From Asticcacaulis sp. MM231 (GTDB lineage: Bacteria > Pseudomonadota > Alphaproteobacteria > Caulobacterales > Caulobacteraceae): a DNA stretch of 64,000 bases. The DNA is taken from the NCBI RefSeq assembly GCF_964186625.1, contig NZ_OZ075108.1, forward strand, positions 2,927,001 to 2,991,000, written 5' to 3'. Both the position numbers and the translations under genes were made by a program. The notes below the pieces were generated by a model. The model did not search any database and was not told the origin of the DNA. It saw nothing but the letters and a program-made list of their open reading frames with translations. Shown here piece by piece: positions 53,485 to 62,705 of this stretch (the stretch's first letter is position 1; every line of letters begins with the position of its first letter).

Positions 53485-54471
53485 TTATTTCGCGGGCGTG
53501 GCCGGCTTCGGCGCTTCGCGCTTGGCGCCCGCCACCTGCCCCGGCTTCATGAACTTCACCAGCACGCGCTGGCCGATCAGGAAGGGGGTGTTGTCGGCCG
53601 AGACCACCACTTCGACGACGCGTTCATCACTGGCCTCGTTGCCGCCATCAGATTTCAGCTTGCGCGCCCCAAAGGTAGCGGCGACGCGGATGACCTTACC
53701 GACATAGAGCTTGGTCGGATCGGCCTCGGGGATGATCTCGGCGTCCTGACCGATCTTAACATCGGGAATAGAACTTTCGACGATTTCCGAACGGATGATG
53801 TGCGGCACGGCCGGTTCAAGATCGAACATGTTCGAGACGTTGAGGGTGGAGGCGCCGGCGCCCGGATTGGCGTAACGACGGATGATCTTGCCATCCATCG
53901 GTGCACGGATGATCGTCAGATCCTGCTGGTATTCGGCCTGAGCCAGTTGCGAACGGGCCACGGCGACCGCAGCCTGCTGGGCCTCCAGCGTCGCCTTGCC
54001 GCTGTCGATGGCGTCACGCGCCTGATCGAGTTTTTGCTGCGCCACGAAATTGGTAGGGGCCAGCTTGACCAGGCGGTCATATTCGCGTTGGGCGGTCCGG
54101 ATATTGACGTTGGTCAGGGCCAGTTGGCTTTGCGCCTGGGCCACCGAAGCGCGGGAATTGTTAACGGCCAGAAGTGTGTCTTCATCCTCCTGACGGGCCA
54201 GAATCTGTCCCTTGGTGACGATGTCGCCTTCTTGCACGAAGACCTGCTCCACGATACCACCGCGGCGCGCCGCCACTTCGATGACACCGCCTTCGACATC
54301 GACCTTGCCGGCAGCGATGGCGGCATAGGGGCTTGGCGGAGCGACCACAGCGGGTTTGTCACCGGGTTTGCCACCGGGCGCGCCCGGCTTCTGGCAGGCA
54401 GCGAGCGACAGCCCCGTCAGGGCCAGCAGGCCAAAGGTAAGAGCCGTCGATGTAGCGAATTTACGAGACAT
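53485..54471 (-). CDS. ABC-exporter membrane fusion (HlyD/DevB-like) lipoprotein
   Basis: A 328-residue periplasmic adaptor. The signal ends in the lipobox LAAC (23-26). The biotinyl-lipoyl-like part is GGVIEVAARRGGIVEQVFVQ with GDIVTKGQILARQ, then a coiled-coil hairpin (about 100-190), and the return strand IRAPMDGKIIRRYANPGA. It bridges the inner-membrane ABC pair to an outer-membrane channel. The start at 54471 gives the lipoprotein signal. The tail (KREAPKPATPAK) is basic and Pro-rich. Confidence 0.9.
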   Translation of the reverse strand: MSRKFATSTALTFGLLALTGLSLAACQKPGAPGGKPGDKPAVVAPPSPYAAIAAGKVDVEGGVIEVAARRGGIVEQVFVQEGDIVTKGQILARQEDEDTLLAVNNSRASVAQAQSQLALTNVNIRTAQREYDRLVKLAPTNFVAQQKLDQARDAIDSGKATLEAQQAAVAVARSQLAQAEYQQDLTIIRAPMDGKIIRRYANPGAGASTLNVSNMFDLEPAVPHIIRSEIVESSIPDVKIGQDAEIIPEADPTKLYVGKVIRVAATFGARKLKSDGGNEASDERVVEVVVSADNTPFLIGQRVLVKFMKPGQVAGAKREAPKPATPAK

Positions 54472-54496
54472 GTGTTTTCTCTGTTTCCGTAATTTT

Positions 54497-55211
54497 TTAA
54501 GCAAGAATTGGCGGTTCCGAGATCATGGTGTCGCTCAGAATTTTACCGTCTTCCATGTGAATAACGCGATCGGCATAGGCTTCAAGGCGCGGATCGTGGG
54601 TCACGACGACCACCGCCGCCCCGCGTTCCTTGGCCGCCTGGTGCAGGAGCTTGATGACCACCTGACCGCTGACCGAATTCGAGCGCCGAGGTCGGTTCGT
54701 CGGCGAAGATCAGCGACGGCATCTTGGACAGGGCGCGGGCGATGGCGACGCGCTGCTTTTCTCCGCCCGACATTTCGGACGGCTTCTGTTTCAGGCGATG
54801 GTCCAGCCCGACCGCCCCCAGCACCTCGACGGCCCGGCGATGGGCCTCAGTCTTCTTAACCTTCTGATACTTCAGTACCTGTTCGACCTGCTGGGTGGCG
54901 TTCAGCGAAGGGAACAGGTTGAAGCCCTGGAAAATAAAGCCGCAGTGGTCGAGGCGAAACTTGTCGATCTTGCTCCGCTTCTTCTTCCACAGGTTTTCCC
55001 CCAGCGCCAGAACCTCGCCTTCATCAGGCTTCATCAGCCCAGACAAAGCCGCAATCAGGGTTGATTTGCCGGAACCCGACGGCCCCATCACCATGGTGAC
55101 TTGGCCATGATAGGCGGTGAAATCGACGTTCTTCAGGACCTGCTGTTTCAGTTTGCCGATCTTGTAGCCCTTCGATAGGCCTTTTGCGTTCAATGCGATT
55201 TTACCGGTCAT
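54497..55211 (-). pseudogene. ABC exporter ATPase (DevA/LolD-like) with a one-base frameshift
   Basis: The ATPase domain is intact to Walker B: Walker A GPSGSGKST near residue 44, Q-loop FIFQGFNLFP, signature [16 protein letters not shown] near residue 147, Walker [13 protein letters not shown] near residue 168. Behind SAL the frame breaks at 54675-54680, where one base is in excess; the next frame continues with [38 protein letters not shown] and ends ISEPPILA at 54497. The true protein would have 237 residues. Without correction the D-loop and switch His are lost. A sequencing error is quite possible. Confidence 0.87.
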
Positions 55212-56344
55212 CGTAGCAGGTCCGCAGGTTGGCTCTTTTTCAGGATGCCGAGCGAAAACAGGCCCGACAGGATGGCGATGACCATCAGCATGATGGCGAC
55301 CGGGATATCGAGGAAGAGCGGGAAGTCCATCGGCACGCCGCCTACCTTGGCCAGCATGGCGACGCCGCTCACAAGAATGACGGTCAGGATGAGGCCCGCA
55401 ACGCCGACCCAGAAGCTCAGCTCAATGATGATCAGCCGCAGCGCACCCATCGATACACCCAGGGCACGCAAGGAAGCGAACTCCTTGATATTGGCCAGAA
55501 TAGCGCCCTGCAAGGTCTGCCAGGTGATGACGATGCCGATAAATACCCCGACCAGCGCCATGAAGCCGACCATGATGGCGATACCGCCTTCCTTCATCAT
55601 GCTCAACTGTGAACTTTTGGATAATTCCTCACGCGTCCAGGCTTTGAACTGGCCGGCGCCAATGACGTTCAACTCTGCGGCCACTTCCTTGGCTTTTGTC
55701 GTATCGTTCAGCTTGACCAGCAGCGGGCCGACGCGCGGACCATCATCGGCGACATAGATCAGCTTCGCCGTCTGGTAAGAGGTGAAGACCTGCGTATTGA
55801 ACATATTGGGATAGCCATCGACTACGCCGGCCACAGTTACGGTACGTCCGTTCATCTTGGCCTTGTCGCCCACCTGGACGCCCAGCTTGCCGAGGCTGCT
55901 GCGATCGAGAATGACGGCGAAGGGTTCCTTCAGGGCTTCAATGGTCGCATCAGAAAAATCGTTGGGCAAGGTAACCGCGCCCTTGACGGGATCGACGACG
56001 ACAACGCGCACGCCATCGCCCTTGGCTGGTTGGCCATCCTTGGGAAAGTTCGACCACATCGCCCAATTCATGATCATCGGCTGAACCTCAGCCACGCCAG
56101 GATGCTGATACACCATCGGAATCATGCGGCGCGGCTGGCCGGAATCGCCAAAAAGACCATCCGCCTGCGGTGGCAGGATCAGTATCTGCGCTGGCGACTT
56201 ATCCACCGTAGCGGTGAAGGACAAGGCCATACCCATGAACATGCCGGTCATCGCCAGTACCAACAGGCCGGCCACAGCAAGGGCGATGACGGCTGCCATA
56301 TACCGTCGCCATTCATAAATCAGAGTTGATAGAGCTAGGGACAT
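55208..56344 (-). CDS. ABC exporter permease (FtsX/DevC-like)
   Basis: A 378-residue permease. A first helix (about 20-40) is followed by a large periplasmic domain, then three C-terminal helices in FtsX topology (about 260-280, 310-335, 340-365). The region TWQTLQGAILANIKEFASLR with ALGVS is typical of DevC/MacB-like permeases. The start overlaps nothing upstream; the stop overlaps the ATPase start by four bases. With the ATPase and adaptor it forms a DevBCA-like exporter, whose cargo is unknown. Confidence 0.88.
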   Translation of the reverse strand: MSLALSTLIYEWRRYMAAVIALAVAGLLVLAMTGMFMGMALSFTATVDKSPAQILILPPQADGLFGDSGQPRRMIPMVYQHPGVAEVQPMIMNWAMWSNFPKDGQPAKGDGVRVVVVDPVKGAVTLPNDFSDATIEALKEPFAVILDRSSLGKLGVQVGDKAKMNGRTVTVAGVVDGYPNMFNTQVFTSYQTAKLIYVADDGPRVGPLLVKLNDTTKAKEVAAELNVIGAGQFKAWTREELSKSSQLSMMKEGGIAIMVGFMALVGVFIGIVITWQTLQGAILANIKEFASLRALGVSMGALRLIIIELSFWVGVAGLILTVILVSGVAMLAKVGGVPMDFPLFLDIPVAIMLMVIAILSGLFSLGILKKSQPADLLR

Positions 56345-56419
56345 ATTACCACTTTTGAGTGCGCAATGCACGTTGTGGGCAACATCTATAAGTTTTCGAC
56401 AAAGGTCTAATTAAATCGG

Positions 56420-56435
56420 CGTAACCTAGATTACG
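56420..56435. promoter_or_regulatory. Candidate operator of the exporter operon
   Basis: CGTAA-CCTAGA-TTACG is a 16-bp palindrome about 75 bases upstream of the permease start, in the presumed promoter region. The regulator is not known, and the arms are only five bases. Confidence 0.35.
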
Positions 56436-56526
56436 GTTGCGATATGTTGTGTTAGTGCCACCGTTTTGGTGTTCGTTTCCGGACAGGCGAGATCGCCACT
56501 TTCCTTAAATTTAAGGGCTTAGGCGG

Positions 56527-56632
56527 TTAAAGTGTCAGCCTTGGGTCGAGAGCAGCCGGCTAGCTGCCGCAGGTACATTTGCGTACCTGCAAGCGACGAC
56601 GGCGCACGCATCGGCCAAGGATGGCGCTTTAA
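56527..56632. repeat. Palindromic repeat behind pgsA, outer arm includes the stop codon
   Basis: Outer arms 56527-56544 and 56615-56632 match at 15 of 18 positions; the right arm contains the pgsA stop (56629-56631). The centre is a perfect hairpin CAGGTAC-ATTTGC-GTACCTG (56570-56589). It shares GCCGGC, GGTACAT, AAGCGACGAC-like and TCGGCCAA segments with the element at 36291, in the same orientation to the upstream gene. Confidence 0.75.
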
Positions 56633-57255
56633 ATGTCTTTTTTGGCGGCGATAAAGTAGGCAATGCCGGTCCACAGGGTGACGATGGCGGCGACGCAGAT
56701 CAGGATATAGGCGATGCTCTGCACCGGGCTGTACCAGACGGGCGGCAGATTGAAGGCGGCCCAGCTACCGGCCAGCAGCAGCGCACCCAGAGCGATAAGC
56801 TGAATCGTGGTCTTGGCCTTGGCCAGAAAGCTGACCGGCACCTTGAAACCCTTGCCGGCGGCGGCTTCGCGCAAGGCGCTGACGGCAAATTCGCGGAACA
56901 GAATCAGGGCGCATGGCAGGCCGATCACCGGATCAGCGATATTGAAGGCGAACAGGCCAAGGATGGTGCCGCAGACGAGGATCTTGTCGGCGATCGGATC
57001 AAGGATGGCGCCCCAGGCGCTTTCGGCATTGAGCTTGCGCGCCAGCATACCGTCGAAGAAGTCGGTGACAGAGGCTATCACGAAGGCGTAGAAGGCCCAG
57101 CGCTGCATGGCGAACATATCGTCCGGCGCCAGATAGGTGCTGAAGAAGGGTATGCCGCCGGCCGATCCCGCCAGCAACAGGAACATCAGCACACCGAAAA
57201 CCAGACGCAGCATGGTGAGGATGTTGGGGATCGGATTGACTTTTTCGCCGGTCAT
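56629..57255 (-). CDS. pgsA: CDP-diacylglycerol-glycerol-3-phosphate 3-phosphatidyltransferase
   Basis: A 208-residue membrane enzyme for phosphatidylglycerol synthesis. The CDP-alcohol phosphotransferase motif is complete: DFFDGMLAR, then G and D-x3-D in GAILDPIADKI (about residues 65-92). About five membrane helices are predicted. The length fits PgsA. The next gene upstream on this strand is uvrC, 75 bases away, the same order as in many proteobacteria. Its stop is part of a palindromic repeat. Confidence 0.94.
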   Translation of the reverse strand: MTGEKVNPIPNILTMLRLVFGVLMFLLLAGSAGGIPFFSTYLAPDDMFAMQRWAFYAFVIASVTDFFDGMLARKLNAESAWGAILDPIADKILVCGTILGLFAFNIADPVIGLPCALILFREFAVSALREAAAGKGFKVPVSFLAKAKTTIQLIALGALLLAGSWAAFNLPPVWYSPVQSIAYILICVAAIVTLWTGIAYFIAAKKDI

Positions 57256-57330
57256 GAACGCATCGTTTCTTCAGTTAATCGTGTTGCGCGGCATACTAGA
57301 CAAGAAAGACGAGGCGCCAAAGTGTTTTAT

Positions 57331-59223
57331 CTAACCGGCGTGGAAGAAATCATGGATCTTCTGCGCCAGGGTGGCGCTGATGCCCTCGATCTTCATCAGT
57401 TCGTCGACCGTGGCGCGGCCGACCTCGCGGCCTGAACCGAAGGCCGCCAGCAGGGCGCGCTTCTTGCGCGGGCCAATGCCCTCGATCTCATCGAGCGGGT
57501 TCTTGGTGACGGCGGCGTCGCGCTTCTGGCGGTTGGCGCCGATCGCGTAACGGTGGGCCTCGTCGCGCAGGCGCTGGAGGTAATAGAGCACGGGCGATTT
57601 CGGCTCCATCATGAAAGGCAAACGCCCCGGCATGAAGAAGCGCTCCATGCCGGCGTCGCGGTCAGGCCCCTTGGCGACCCCGACAATCGGAATATCCTCC
57701 AGACCCAGATCCTTCATGACCGCCAGCACGGCATCGAGTTGCCCCTGCCCGCCATCGACCAGCACCAGATGAGGACGGCCGAAGTTCTTTTCACCTTCGG
57801 GTAAGTCCTTCTCCTTGATCAGCCGCGTGAAGCGGCGACGGAACACCTCGGACATCATGGCGTAGTCATCGCCGGGCATGGTATCGAGATCGCGGATGGT
57901 GAACTTGCGGTACTGGCCTTTCAGAAAACCCTCAGGCCCCGCCACCACCATGCCGCCGACCGCATGGGTGCCACCCAGGTGCGAGTTGTCATACACCTCG
58001 ATGCGCACCGGCGGCGCTTCCAGCCCGAAGGCCTCACATACACCCTGCAAGAGCTTCGACTGCGCGCTGCTTTCGGCCAGACGACGGCCCAGCGCAGCGC
58101 GGGCATTGTTGAGCGCGTGCTGCACCACCTCGCACTTGTCGCCGCGCTGCGGCCGCAGCACCTGCACCTTACGATTAGCCTTGAGCGACAGGGCCTCCAT
58201 CATCAGATCGGCCTCGTGCAAATCGTGCGACACGAGGATAAGGCGCGGCACCTGACGGTCCTGATAGAACTGCCCCAAAAAGGCATCGAGGATGCTGCCG
58301 GCGTCGTCTTCCTGATCGACGCGCGGGAAATAGGCGCGATCGCCCCAGTTCTGGCCGGCGCGATAGAAGACCACCTGCACACAGGCCGATCCACCCTCGT
58401 TAAAGACGGCGAAGACGTCGGCCTCTTCCTCACGCAGATCGACCGAGGTCGACATCGAGACATGGCTGAGCGCACGGACGCGATCGCGCAGACGCGCGGC
58501 GGTTTCAAACTCCATGTCATCGGAAGCCTGCATCATCTCCTTCGACAGGCGCTCGATCACGCTGCGGCTCTTGCCTTTGAGGAAGTCGTGGGCCTGCCGG
58601 GCGAGGTCGTTATAATCCGCCAGAGCGATCACGCCGGTGCAGGGCGCCGAACAGCGCTTGATCTGGTGCAGCATACACGGCCGCGTCCGGCTGGCATAGA
58701 CGCTGTCGGTGCAGGTGCGCAGCAGGAAGGCTTTTTGCAGGGTATCGAGCGTGTGGTTCACCGCCACGGTCGAGGCGAAGGGGCCGTAATAGTCGCCGGG
58801 GATCGTGTGGGCGCCGCGGTGCTTGGTGATCTGCGGCGCTTCATGATCCTTGCGTACCAGGATTTCGGCGAACATCTTGTCATCGCGCAGCAGCACATTG
58901 TAGCGCGGCTTGAGCGCCTTGATGAGGCGGGCTTCGAGCAGAAGCGCCTCGCCCTCGGTATCGGTGCGCAGCAGGACCATTTCGCGGGTGAGCGCCACCA
59001 TGCGGGCGATGCGCTGGGTATGGAAACGGCCTTGCGCATATTGCAGCACGCGCTTCTTCAGGCTTTTCGCCTTGCCGACATAAAGCACTTCGCCATCGGC
59101 ACCCAGCATGCGGTAAACGCCCGGCTTATCGGGCGCCAGCGCGGCCTCGCGCCGGATCAGTTCCGAGCCGATCAGGGGGGCGTCCAGGATAATCTCCTGC
59201 GCCGCACCGGCATCCGTGTTCAT
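57331..59223 (-). CDS. uvrC: Excinuclease ABC subunit C
   Basis: A 630-residue nuclease that makes both cuts in nucleotide excision repair. The GIY-YIG domain begins KPGVYRMLGADGEVLYVGKA (about residue 32), the UVR domain that binds UvrB is EMMQASDDMEFETAARLRD (about 230), the RNase H-like endonuclease holds YDNSHLGG and LVLVDGGQGQL, and helix-hairpin-helix units end the protein (IEGIGPRKKRALLAAFGS). The ATG at 59223 is the usual family start but has no clear ribosome site; a GTG at 59241 is possible. Confidence 0.95.
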   Translation of the reverse strand: MNTDAGAAQEIILDAPLIGSELIRREAALAPDKPGVYRMLGADGEVLYVGKAKSLKKRVLQYAQGRFHTQRIARMVALTREMVLLRTDTEGEALLLEARLIKALKPRYNVLLRDDKMFAEILVRKDHEAPQITKHRGAHTIPGDYYGPFASTVAVNHTLDTLQKAFLLRTCTDSVYASRTRPCMLHQIKRCSAPCTGVIALADYNDLARQAHDFLKGKSRSVIERLSKEMMQASDDMEFETAARLRDRVRALSHVSMSTSVDLREEEADVFAVFNEGGSACVQVVFYRAGQNWGDRAYFPRVDQEDDAGSILDAFLGQFYQDRQVPRLILVSHDLHEADLMMEALSLKANRKVQVLRPQRGDKCEVVQHALNNARAALGRRLAESSAQSKLLQGVCEAFGLEAPPVRIEVYDNSHLGGTHAVGGMVVAGPEGFLKGQYRKFTIRDLDTMPGDDYAMMSEVFRRRFTRLIKEKDLPEGEKNFGRPHLVLVDGGQGQLDAVLAVMKDLGLEDIPIVGVAKGPDRDAGMERFFMPGRLPFMMEPKSPVLYYLQRLRDEAHRYAIGANRQKRDAAVTKNPLDEIEGIGPRKKRALLAAFGSGREVGRATVDELMKIEGISATLAQKIHDFFHAG

Positions 59224-59362
59224 GGGGGAATCGCTGTTCACGCTGTACTCTATAATCAATGCCGCCTCGTCACAAATGGGATCGCCACGGGTGCGGTCAA
59301 GTCTTGTTGAAATTACATCGGCCTTAGCCGATAAGGACCGTTCGTCCCCCAAGGAGACCTCC

Positions 59363-60562
59363 ATGTTTCGCGCCTGCCTGTCCGCCTTCTTCCTGTGCTG
59401 CCTTTTGCCCACCACCGCCCTGGCGCAAAACGAAACGGTCGAATTCCCAATCTGGTCACGGACCTATGCCGGCACCCTCGGCAAGAAAACGGTGGAGGTG
59501 CAGTTAGAGCGCATAGCCGACACCATAAGTGGCAGCTACTGTTATGCCCCCTGCAAAGACGAGACACGCTACACCCTGCACCTTCAGGGCACGGTGACGG
59601 GACAGGTGGCGCAACTCAGTGAAACCATCGGCGTGGCCGCAAAAAGCGGCGCCTGGACGCTTATTCTCACCGACGGCAGCGCCAAAGGCGCCTGGAAATC
59701 GCCCGACGCCAAGCGCGTTCTGCCGATGGTGTTGAGCGAAACCGGCACGCCCCCTCCCTATGATATCCGACTGGTGGCCGACACCCTGCCCGACGCGGAC
59801 AACTCCTGCCCCACCCCGCCCATGGTCCACCAAATCCGGCTCTACCGAAAGGGCAAGCTGGTTCAGGCCTTGCCGACCGAATCGCAAGGCACCTGCTCGA
59901 TCTTCACGCCGCAATTCGTCGATATGAATTTCGACGGCCACCTTGATCTGATGATCGCCCAGACCCTGCCGGCCGGCCCGAACATCCCTTACGATATGTG
60001 GCTGTTCGATCCGGCGACACAGACCTTTGTCACCGCCCCGGCCTCGCTGCTCGATGTCACCTCGCCGGAGTTTGATGCCGAGCATCACAAGGTATGGAAC
60101 TTCTGGCGCGGCAGTTGCTGCGATCATGGCATCGATGTCTTCACCTGGAAGAATGGCAATCTGGAACCGGACGGCAGCGGTGAGAGCTATGTCATGCCGG
60201 TGCGCGTCGGCACCACCGACTATTATTGCTATGTCACACCAGCCTATGTCGATGGTCGCGTCGGATATCCTGACGCCGCCATCAAGGATGCCAGCGGCAA
60301 GGTGCTCGTGCGCGGTGATCTGAAAGGCTGCGATGTCGGCCCTTACATGCTGGAGCGCACCCGCGTGGATGTCTGGCAAAAGAAGGCTGACGGCACGCTG
60401 GTTCTGACCGATACGCAAGGCGTAACCTGGCAGAAGACGCAGGTGAACGGCGCCACCCGTTACTGCCCGGTCGTGCCCTTCGTCAACAATGGCCAGATCG
60501 TCCCTGCAGCCCTCAACAGCGATCCCGACCTGTGCTCGGAAGACGATCCGAACCCCGCCTAA
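59363..60562 (+). CDS. Secreted hypothetical protein, XAC2610-like C-terminal half
   Basis: A 399-residue protein. AAGGAG seven bases upstream supports the ATG at 59363, followed by a Sec signal (ACLSAFFLCCLLPTTALA). Residues about 20-130 have a beta-rich look with a Cys pair (YCYAPCKDE). The part around residue 190 (FVDMNFDGHLDLMIAQTL, then YDMWLFDPATQTF) resembles XAC2610 or FG-GAP-type proteins. Several cysteines suggest disulfides in the periplasm. I cannot assign a function. Confidence 0.8.
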   Translation: MFRACLSAFFLCCLLPTTALAQNETVEFPIWSRTYAGTLGKKTVEVQLERIADTISGSYCYAPCKDETRYTLHLQGTVTGQVAQLSETIGVAAKSGAWTLILTDGSAKGAWKSPDAKRVLPMVLSETGTPPPYDIRLVADTLPDADNSCPTPPMVHQIRLYRKGKLVQALPTESQGTCSIFTPQFVDMNFDGHLDLMIAQTLPAGPNIPYDMWLFDPATQTFVTAPASLLDVTSPEFDAEHHKVWNFWRGSCCDHGIDVFTWKNGNLEPDGSGESYVMPVRVGTTDYYCYVTPAYVDGRVGYPDAAIKDASGKVLVRGDLKGCDVGPYMLERTRVDVWQKKADGTLVLTDTQGVTWQKTQVNGATRYCPVVPFVNNGQIVPAALNSDPDLCSEDDPNPA

Positions 60563-60655
60563 AGCTATGTTACATCACGCATCCGTGATTGTGATTTGGT
60601 GCAGGCGTCACAATGCCTTATACGGGGGCTTTCCACGAACCGTTTCCGAGTTTCA

Positions 60656-61840
60656 ATGACGCCCGCAGCCCTACCGTCGCCTGCGCCAAAAAAAGCTGAA
60701 ATCCGCGCCCTGACCGGGCTTCGTGGGATAGCCGCCCTGTACGTGGTGTTCTTCCACGCCAATGGGCTGGTGGCGTTTCCGTCGCTGGTAAAGCCCTTTA
60801 TCGGCCATGGTTATATGTCGGTAGACCTGTTCTTTATCCTGAGCGGCTTCGTCATGGCGATCACCTATGCCGACTGGTTCCGCGACGGCTTTTCCTTCGC
60901 CAGCTTCAAAAAATTCCTGCTGGCGCGCGTGGCGCGGATCTATCCGCTCTACATCCTGATGACCGTCATCACCGCGATTGCCATCACCACCGTCCTCAGC
61001 AGCACCTATCGCTTCGATGACAATGTGCTGCGCGCCCTGCCTTTCAACATCACCATGACCCACGTCTGGGGGCTGGCCTATGCCATCGTGCCGCCGTCCT
61101 GGTCGATCAGCACCGAATGGGCGGCTTACCTGCTCTTCCCCGTCAGCATCTGGCTGGCCATGTGGATGCCGCGCCGCTATGCCCTGCTGGGAGTGGTCGC
61201 CGCCTTCGGCGTGCTGGCCGCGGTCGCCTTCGGGCCGCAATGGATGACGCACCACGCGCAGGTCAGCGGTCGTCTCGATGTCGTCCATTCCTATGCGCCC
61301 GGCACCACCCTGCGCTGCCTGGCGTCATTTTATATCGGCCTCGTCGCCTTCCGCTTCAAGGACCTGATTACGTCGCGCGCCAGCGGCGTGCTGGCGATAC
61401 TGGCGCTGGTGCTCCTGTGGTACAAGCCGACCGACCTGTGGCTGATTGCGGTTTTCGCCGGCCTGATCATGAGCCTGAGCCACGATGAGGGCTTCGTCGC
61501 CCGCCTGCTGCAAAGCCGCGTCGCCTACTGGCTGGGTCTGGTGTCGTTCGCGCTCTATCTGGTTCACGACCTGATCCAGAAGATCATCCTGAAATCCCTG
61601 CCCGCCTGGGGGCTGGCCGGTGATCTGTCGCGCCTCAACTGGGCGCTGGTCTCCATCGCCCTGTCGATCGGCGTGGCGGCGCTGGCGCACTATTTCTATG
61701 AAAAACCGTCCCGCGTCTGGGCGCGCAACCTGATCAAGCAGATGGAAAGCCGTCCGCCGGTTTTCAGCCGCGCCAACTACGCCAAGGTCGTCAACTATGT
61801 GCGTTCGGTCGCCATCCGCCCAACCACGCCGGCGGAGTAA
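60656..61840 (+). CDS. Acyltransferase 3 family membrane protein
   Basis: A 394-residue membrane protein with ten or more helices. Family features are IRALTGLRGIAALYVVFFHA with the catalytic-type His, then GYMSVDLFFILSGFVMAIT and the arginine-containing RVARIYPLYIL. It is of the OafA/YrhL type without the SGNH domain. The ATG at 60656 is the best start; an ATG at 60596 is in frame but lies before a normal N-terminus. It probably modifies lipopolysaccharide or another surface glycan. Confidence 0.88.
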   Translation: MTPAALPSPAPKKAEIRALTGLRGIAALYVVFFHANGLVAFPSLVKPFIGHGYMSVDLFFILSGFVMAITYADWFRDGFSFASFKKFLLARVARIYPLYILMTVITAIAITTVLSSTYRFDDNVLRALPFNITMTHVWGLAYAIVPPSWSISTEWAAYLLFPVSIWLAMWMPRRYALLGVVAAFGVLAAVAFGPQWMTHHAQVSGRLDVVHSYAPGTTLRCLASFYIGLVAFRFKDLITSRASGVLAILALVLLWYKPTDLWLIAVFAGLIMSLSHDEGFVARLLQSRVAYWLGLVSFALYLVHDLIQKIILKSLPAWGLAGDLSRLNWALVSIALSIGVAALAHYFYEKPSRVWARNLIKQMESRPPVFSRANYAKVVNYVRSVAIRPTTPAE

Positions 61841-61864
61841 ATTTATACCTCTAAAGCCATAGCG

Positions 61865-62009
61865 GGTAGACCGGCCTGATGAGGCGAAACACAATTCGGC
61901 GAAGCCAAAGTCGTTAGCTTTTGAGCACCTGACGCGACGTGTACTTTTGGTACACGAGCTAAGGCGCGCAGAAAGATGACGGCTTGCAGACCATCGGGGC
62001 GAGTTTACC
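61865..62009. repeat. Palindromic repeat behind the NUDIX gene
   Basis: The centre is a perfect hairpin CGTGTAC-TTTTG-GTACACG (61938-61956). AAGCC-AAA-GTC (61902-61912) pairs with GACGGCTT (61978-61985). The outermost arms, 61865-61876 and 61998-62009, match at 9 of 12 positions and include the NUDIX stop codon (62005-62007). In layout it agrees with the elements at 36291 and 56527, though sequence similarity is limited to the central part. Confidence 0.6.
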
Positions 62010-62478
62010 AGTTGGGATCGGCCGGAAAGCCAAGCAGTACTTCCTGGATCCGGCGCAGGCTGCCGTCATTGATATTCTCCGGCAGGGCGTCGAGCGCGAA
62101 GAAGTCGACATTCTTGATCTCGCCATGCGAGGTCATAGGCACCTCTTCATACTGATCGACGCGGAACAGCAGCACATGGTCGCCGGGGAAAAAGCGCTCA
62201 TTGCTATGAACGGATAACAGTTTCGGTACCTCGGTCGGGTTGACGCCTGCTTCCTCGCGCAGTTCACGCGCCACGGCGGCATGGGAGGTTTCGCCGGCAT
62301 CGACACCGCCGCCGGGCAGCCACCAGCCTTCGAGATAGGTGTGCTCGATCAGGAGAACCTCACCCTTCGGATTGATGACCAGCCCGCGCACCCCCAGCGT
62401 CTTGCCCCGCGTCGCCCGCGAATAGGCAAAGAACAGCGGCCGCGAATAGGGTTCTACGATGCGTTTCCAGTCTTCCAA
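62005..62478 (-). CDS. NUDIX hydrolase
   Basis: A 157-residue NUDIX protein. The Nudix box is complete (GGGVDAGETSHAAVARELRE, continued by EAGV, about residues 56-79), so metal-dependent pyrophosphatase activity is expected. The flanking sequence GVRGLVINPKGEVLLIEHTY and WWLPG is typical. The natural substrate, a nucleoside diphosphate derivative, is unknown. It is divergent from the small gene at 62625. Confidence 0.92.
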   Translation of the reverse strand: MEDWKRIVEPYSRPLFFAYSRATRGKTLGVRGLVINPKGEVLLIEHTYLEGWWLPGGGVDAGETSHAAVARELREEAGVNPTEVPKLLSVHSNERFFPGDHVLLFRVDQYEEVPMTSHGEIKNVDFFALDALPENINDGSLRRIQEVLLGFPADPNW

Positions 62479-62624
62479 GCGCGTTTTCCGATATCATGAA
62501 GAAGGGGCGCACTGTGGCGTCAATCAGCGATGGGCGCAAGATATGACCGTATTAAATCCCTCCCCCTTGTCTCGCCCGCGCAAGCCGTCTAACTATGTGT
62601 AAAGTCCTTTCAGGGAGTTCTCAC

Positions 62625-62705
62625 ATGTTAGCCATCGCTATCCTCGGCTCGTTCCTTATCTTCATGGCCGTCATGAACGTCATCGATTTCGGCCGCATTG
62701 ACTAA
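62625..62705 (+). CDS. 26-residue hydrophobic peptide overlapping the SDR start
   Basis: A short ORF, MLAIAILGSFLIFMAVMNVI followed by DFGRID, has a strong GGGAG seven bases upstream of its ATG. It is almost entirely one membrane segment. Its last eight bases overlap the TTG start of the SDR gene (62698). It may be a membrane micropeptide, or a leader whose translation delivers ribosomes to the weak TTG start. No homologue is known to me. Confidence 0.6.
   Translation: MLAIAILGSFLIFMAVMNVIDFGRID

Noticed and set aside
57964-59310. Long + strand ORF opposite uvrC (448 codons)
   Set aside because: It is the antisense frame of a strongly conserved gene, rich in His, Arg and Gly, with no recognisable domain. 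Similar mirror frames opposite mrdA (37560-38927), the metallophosphatase (1368-2324) and the sulfotransferase (15463-16485) were rejected for the same reason.
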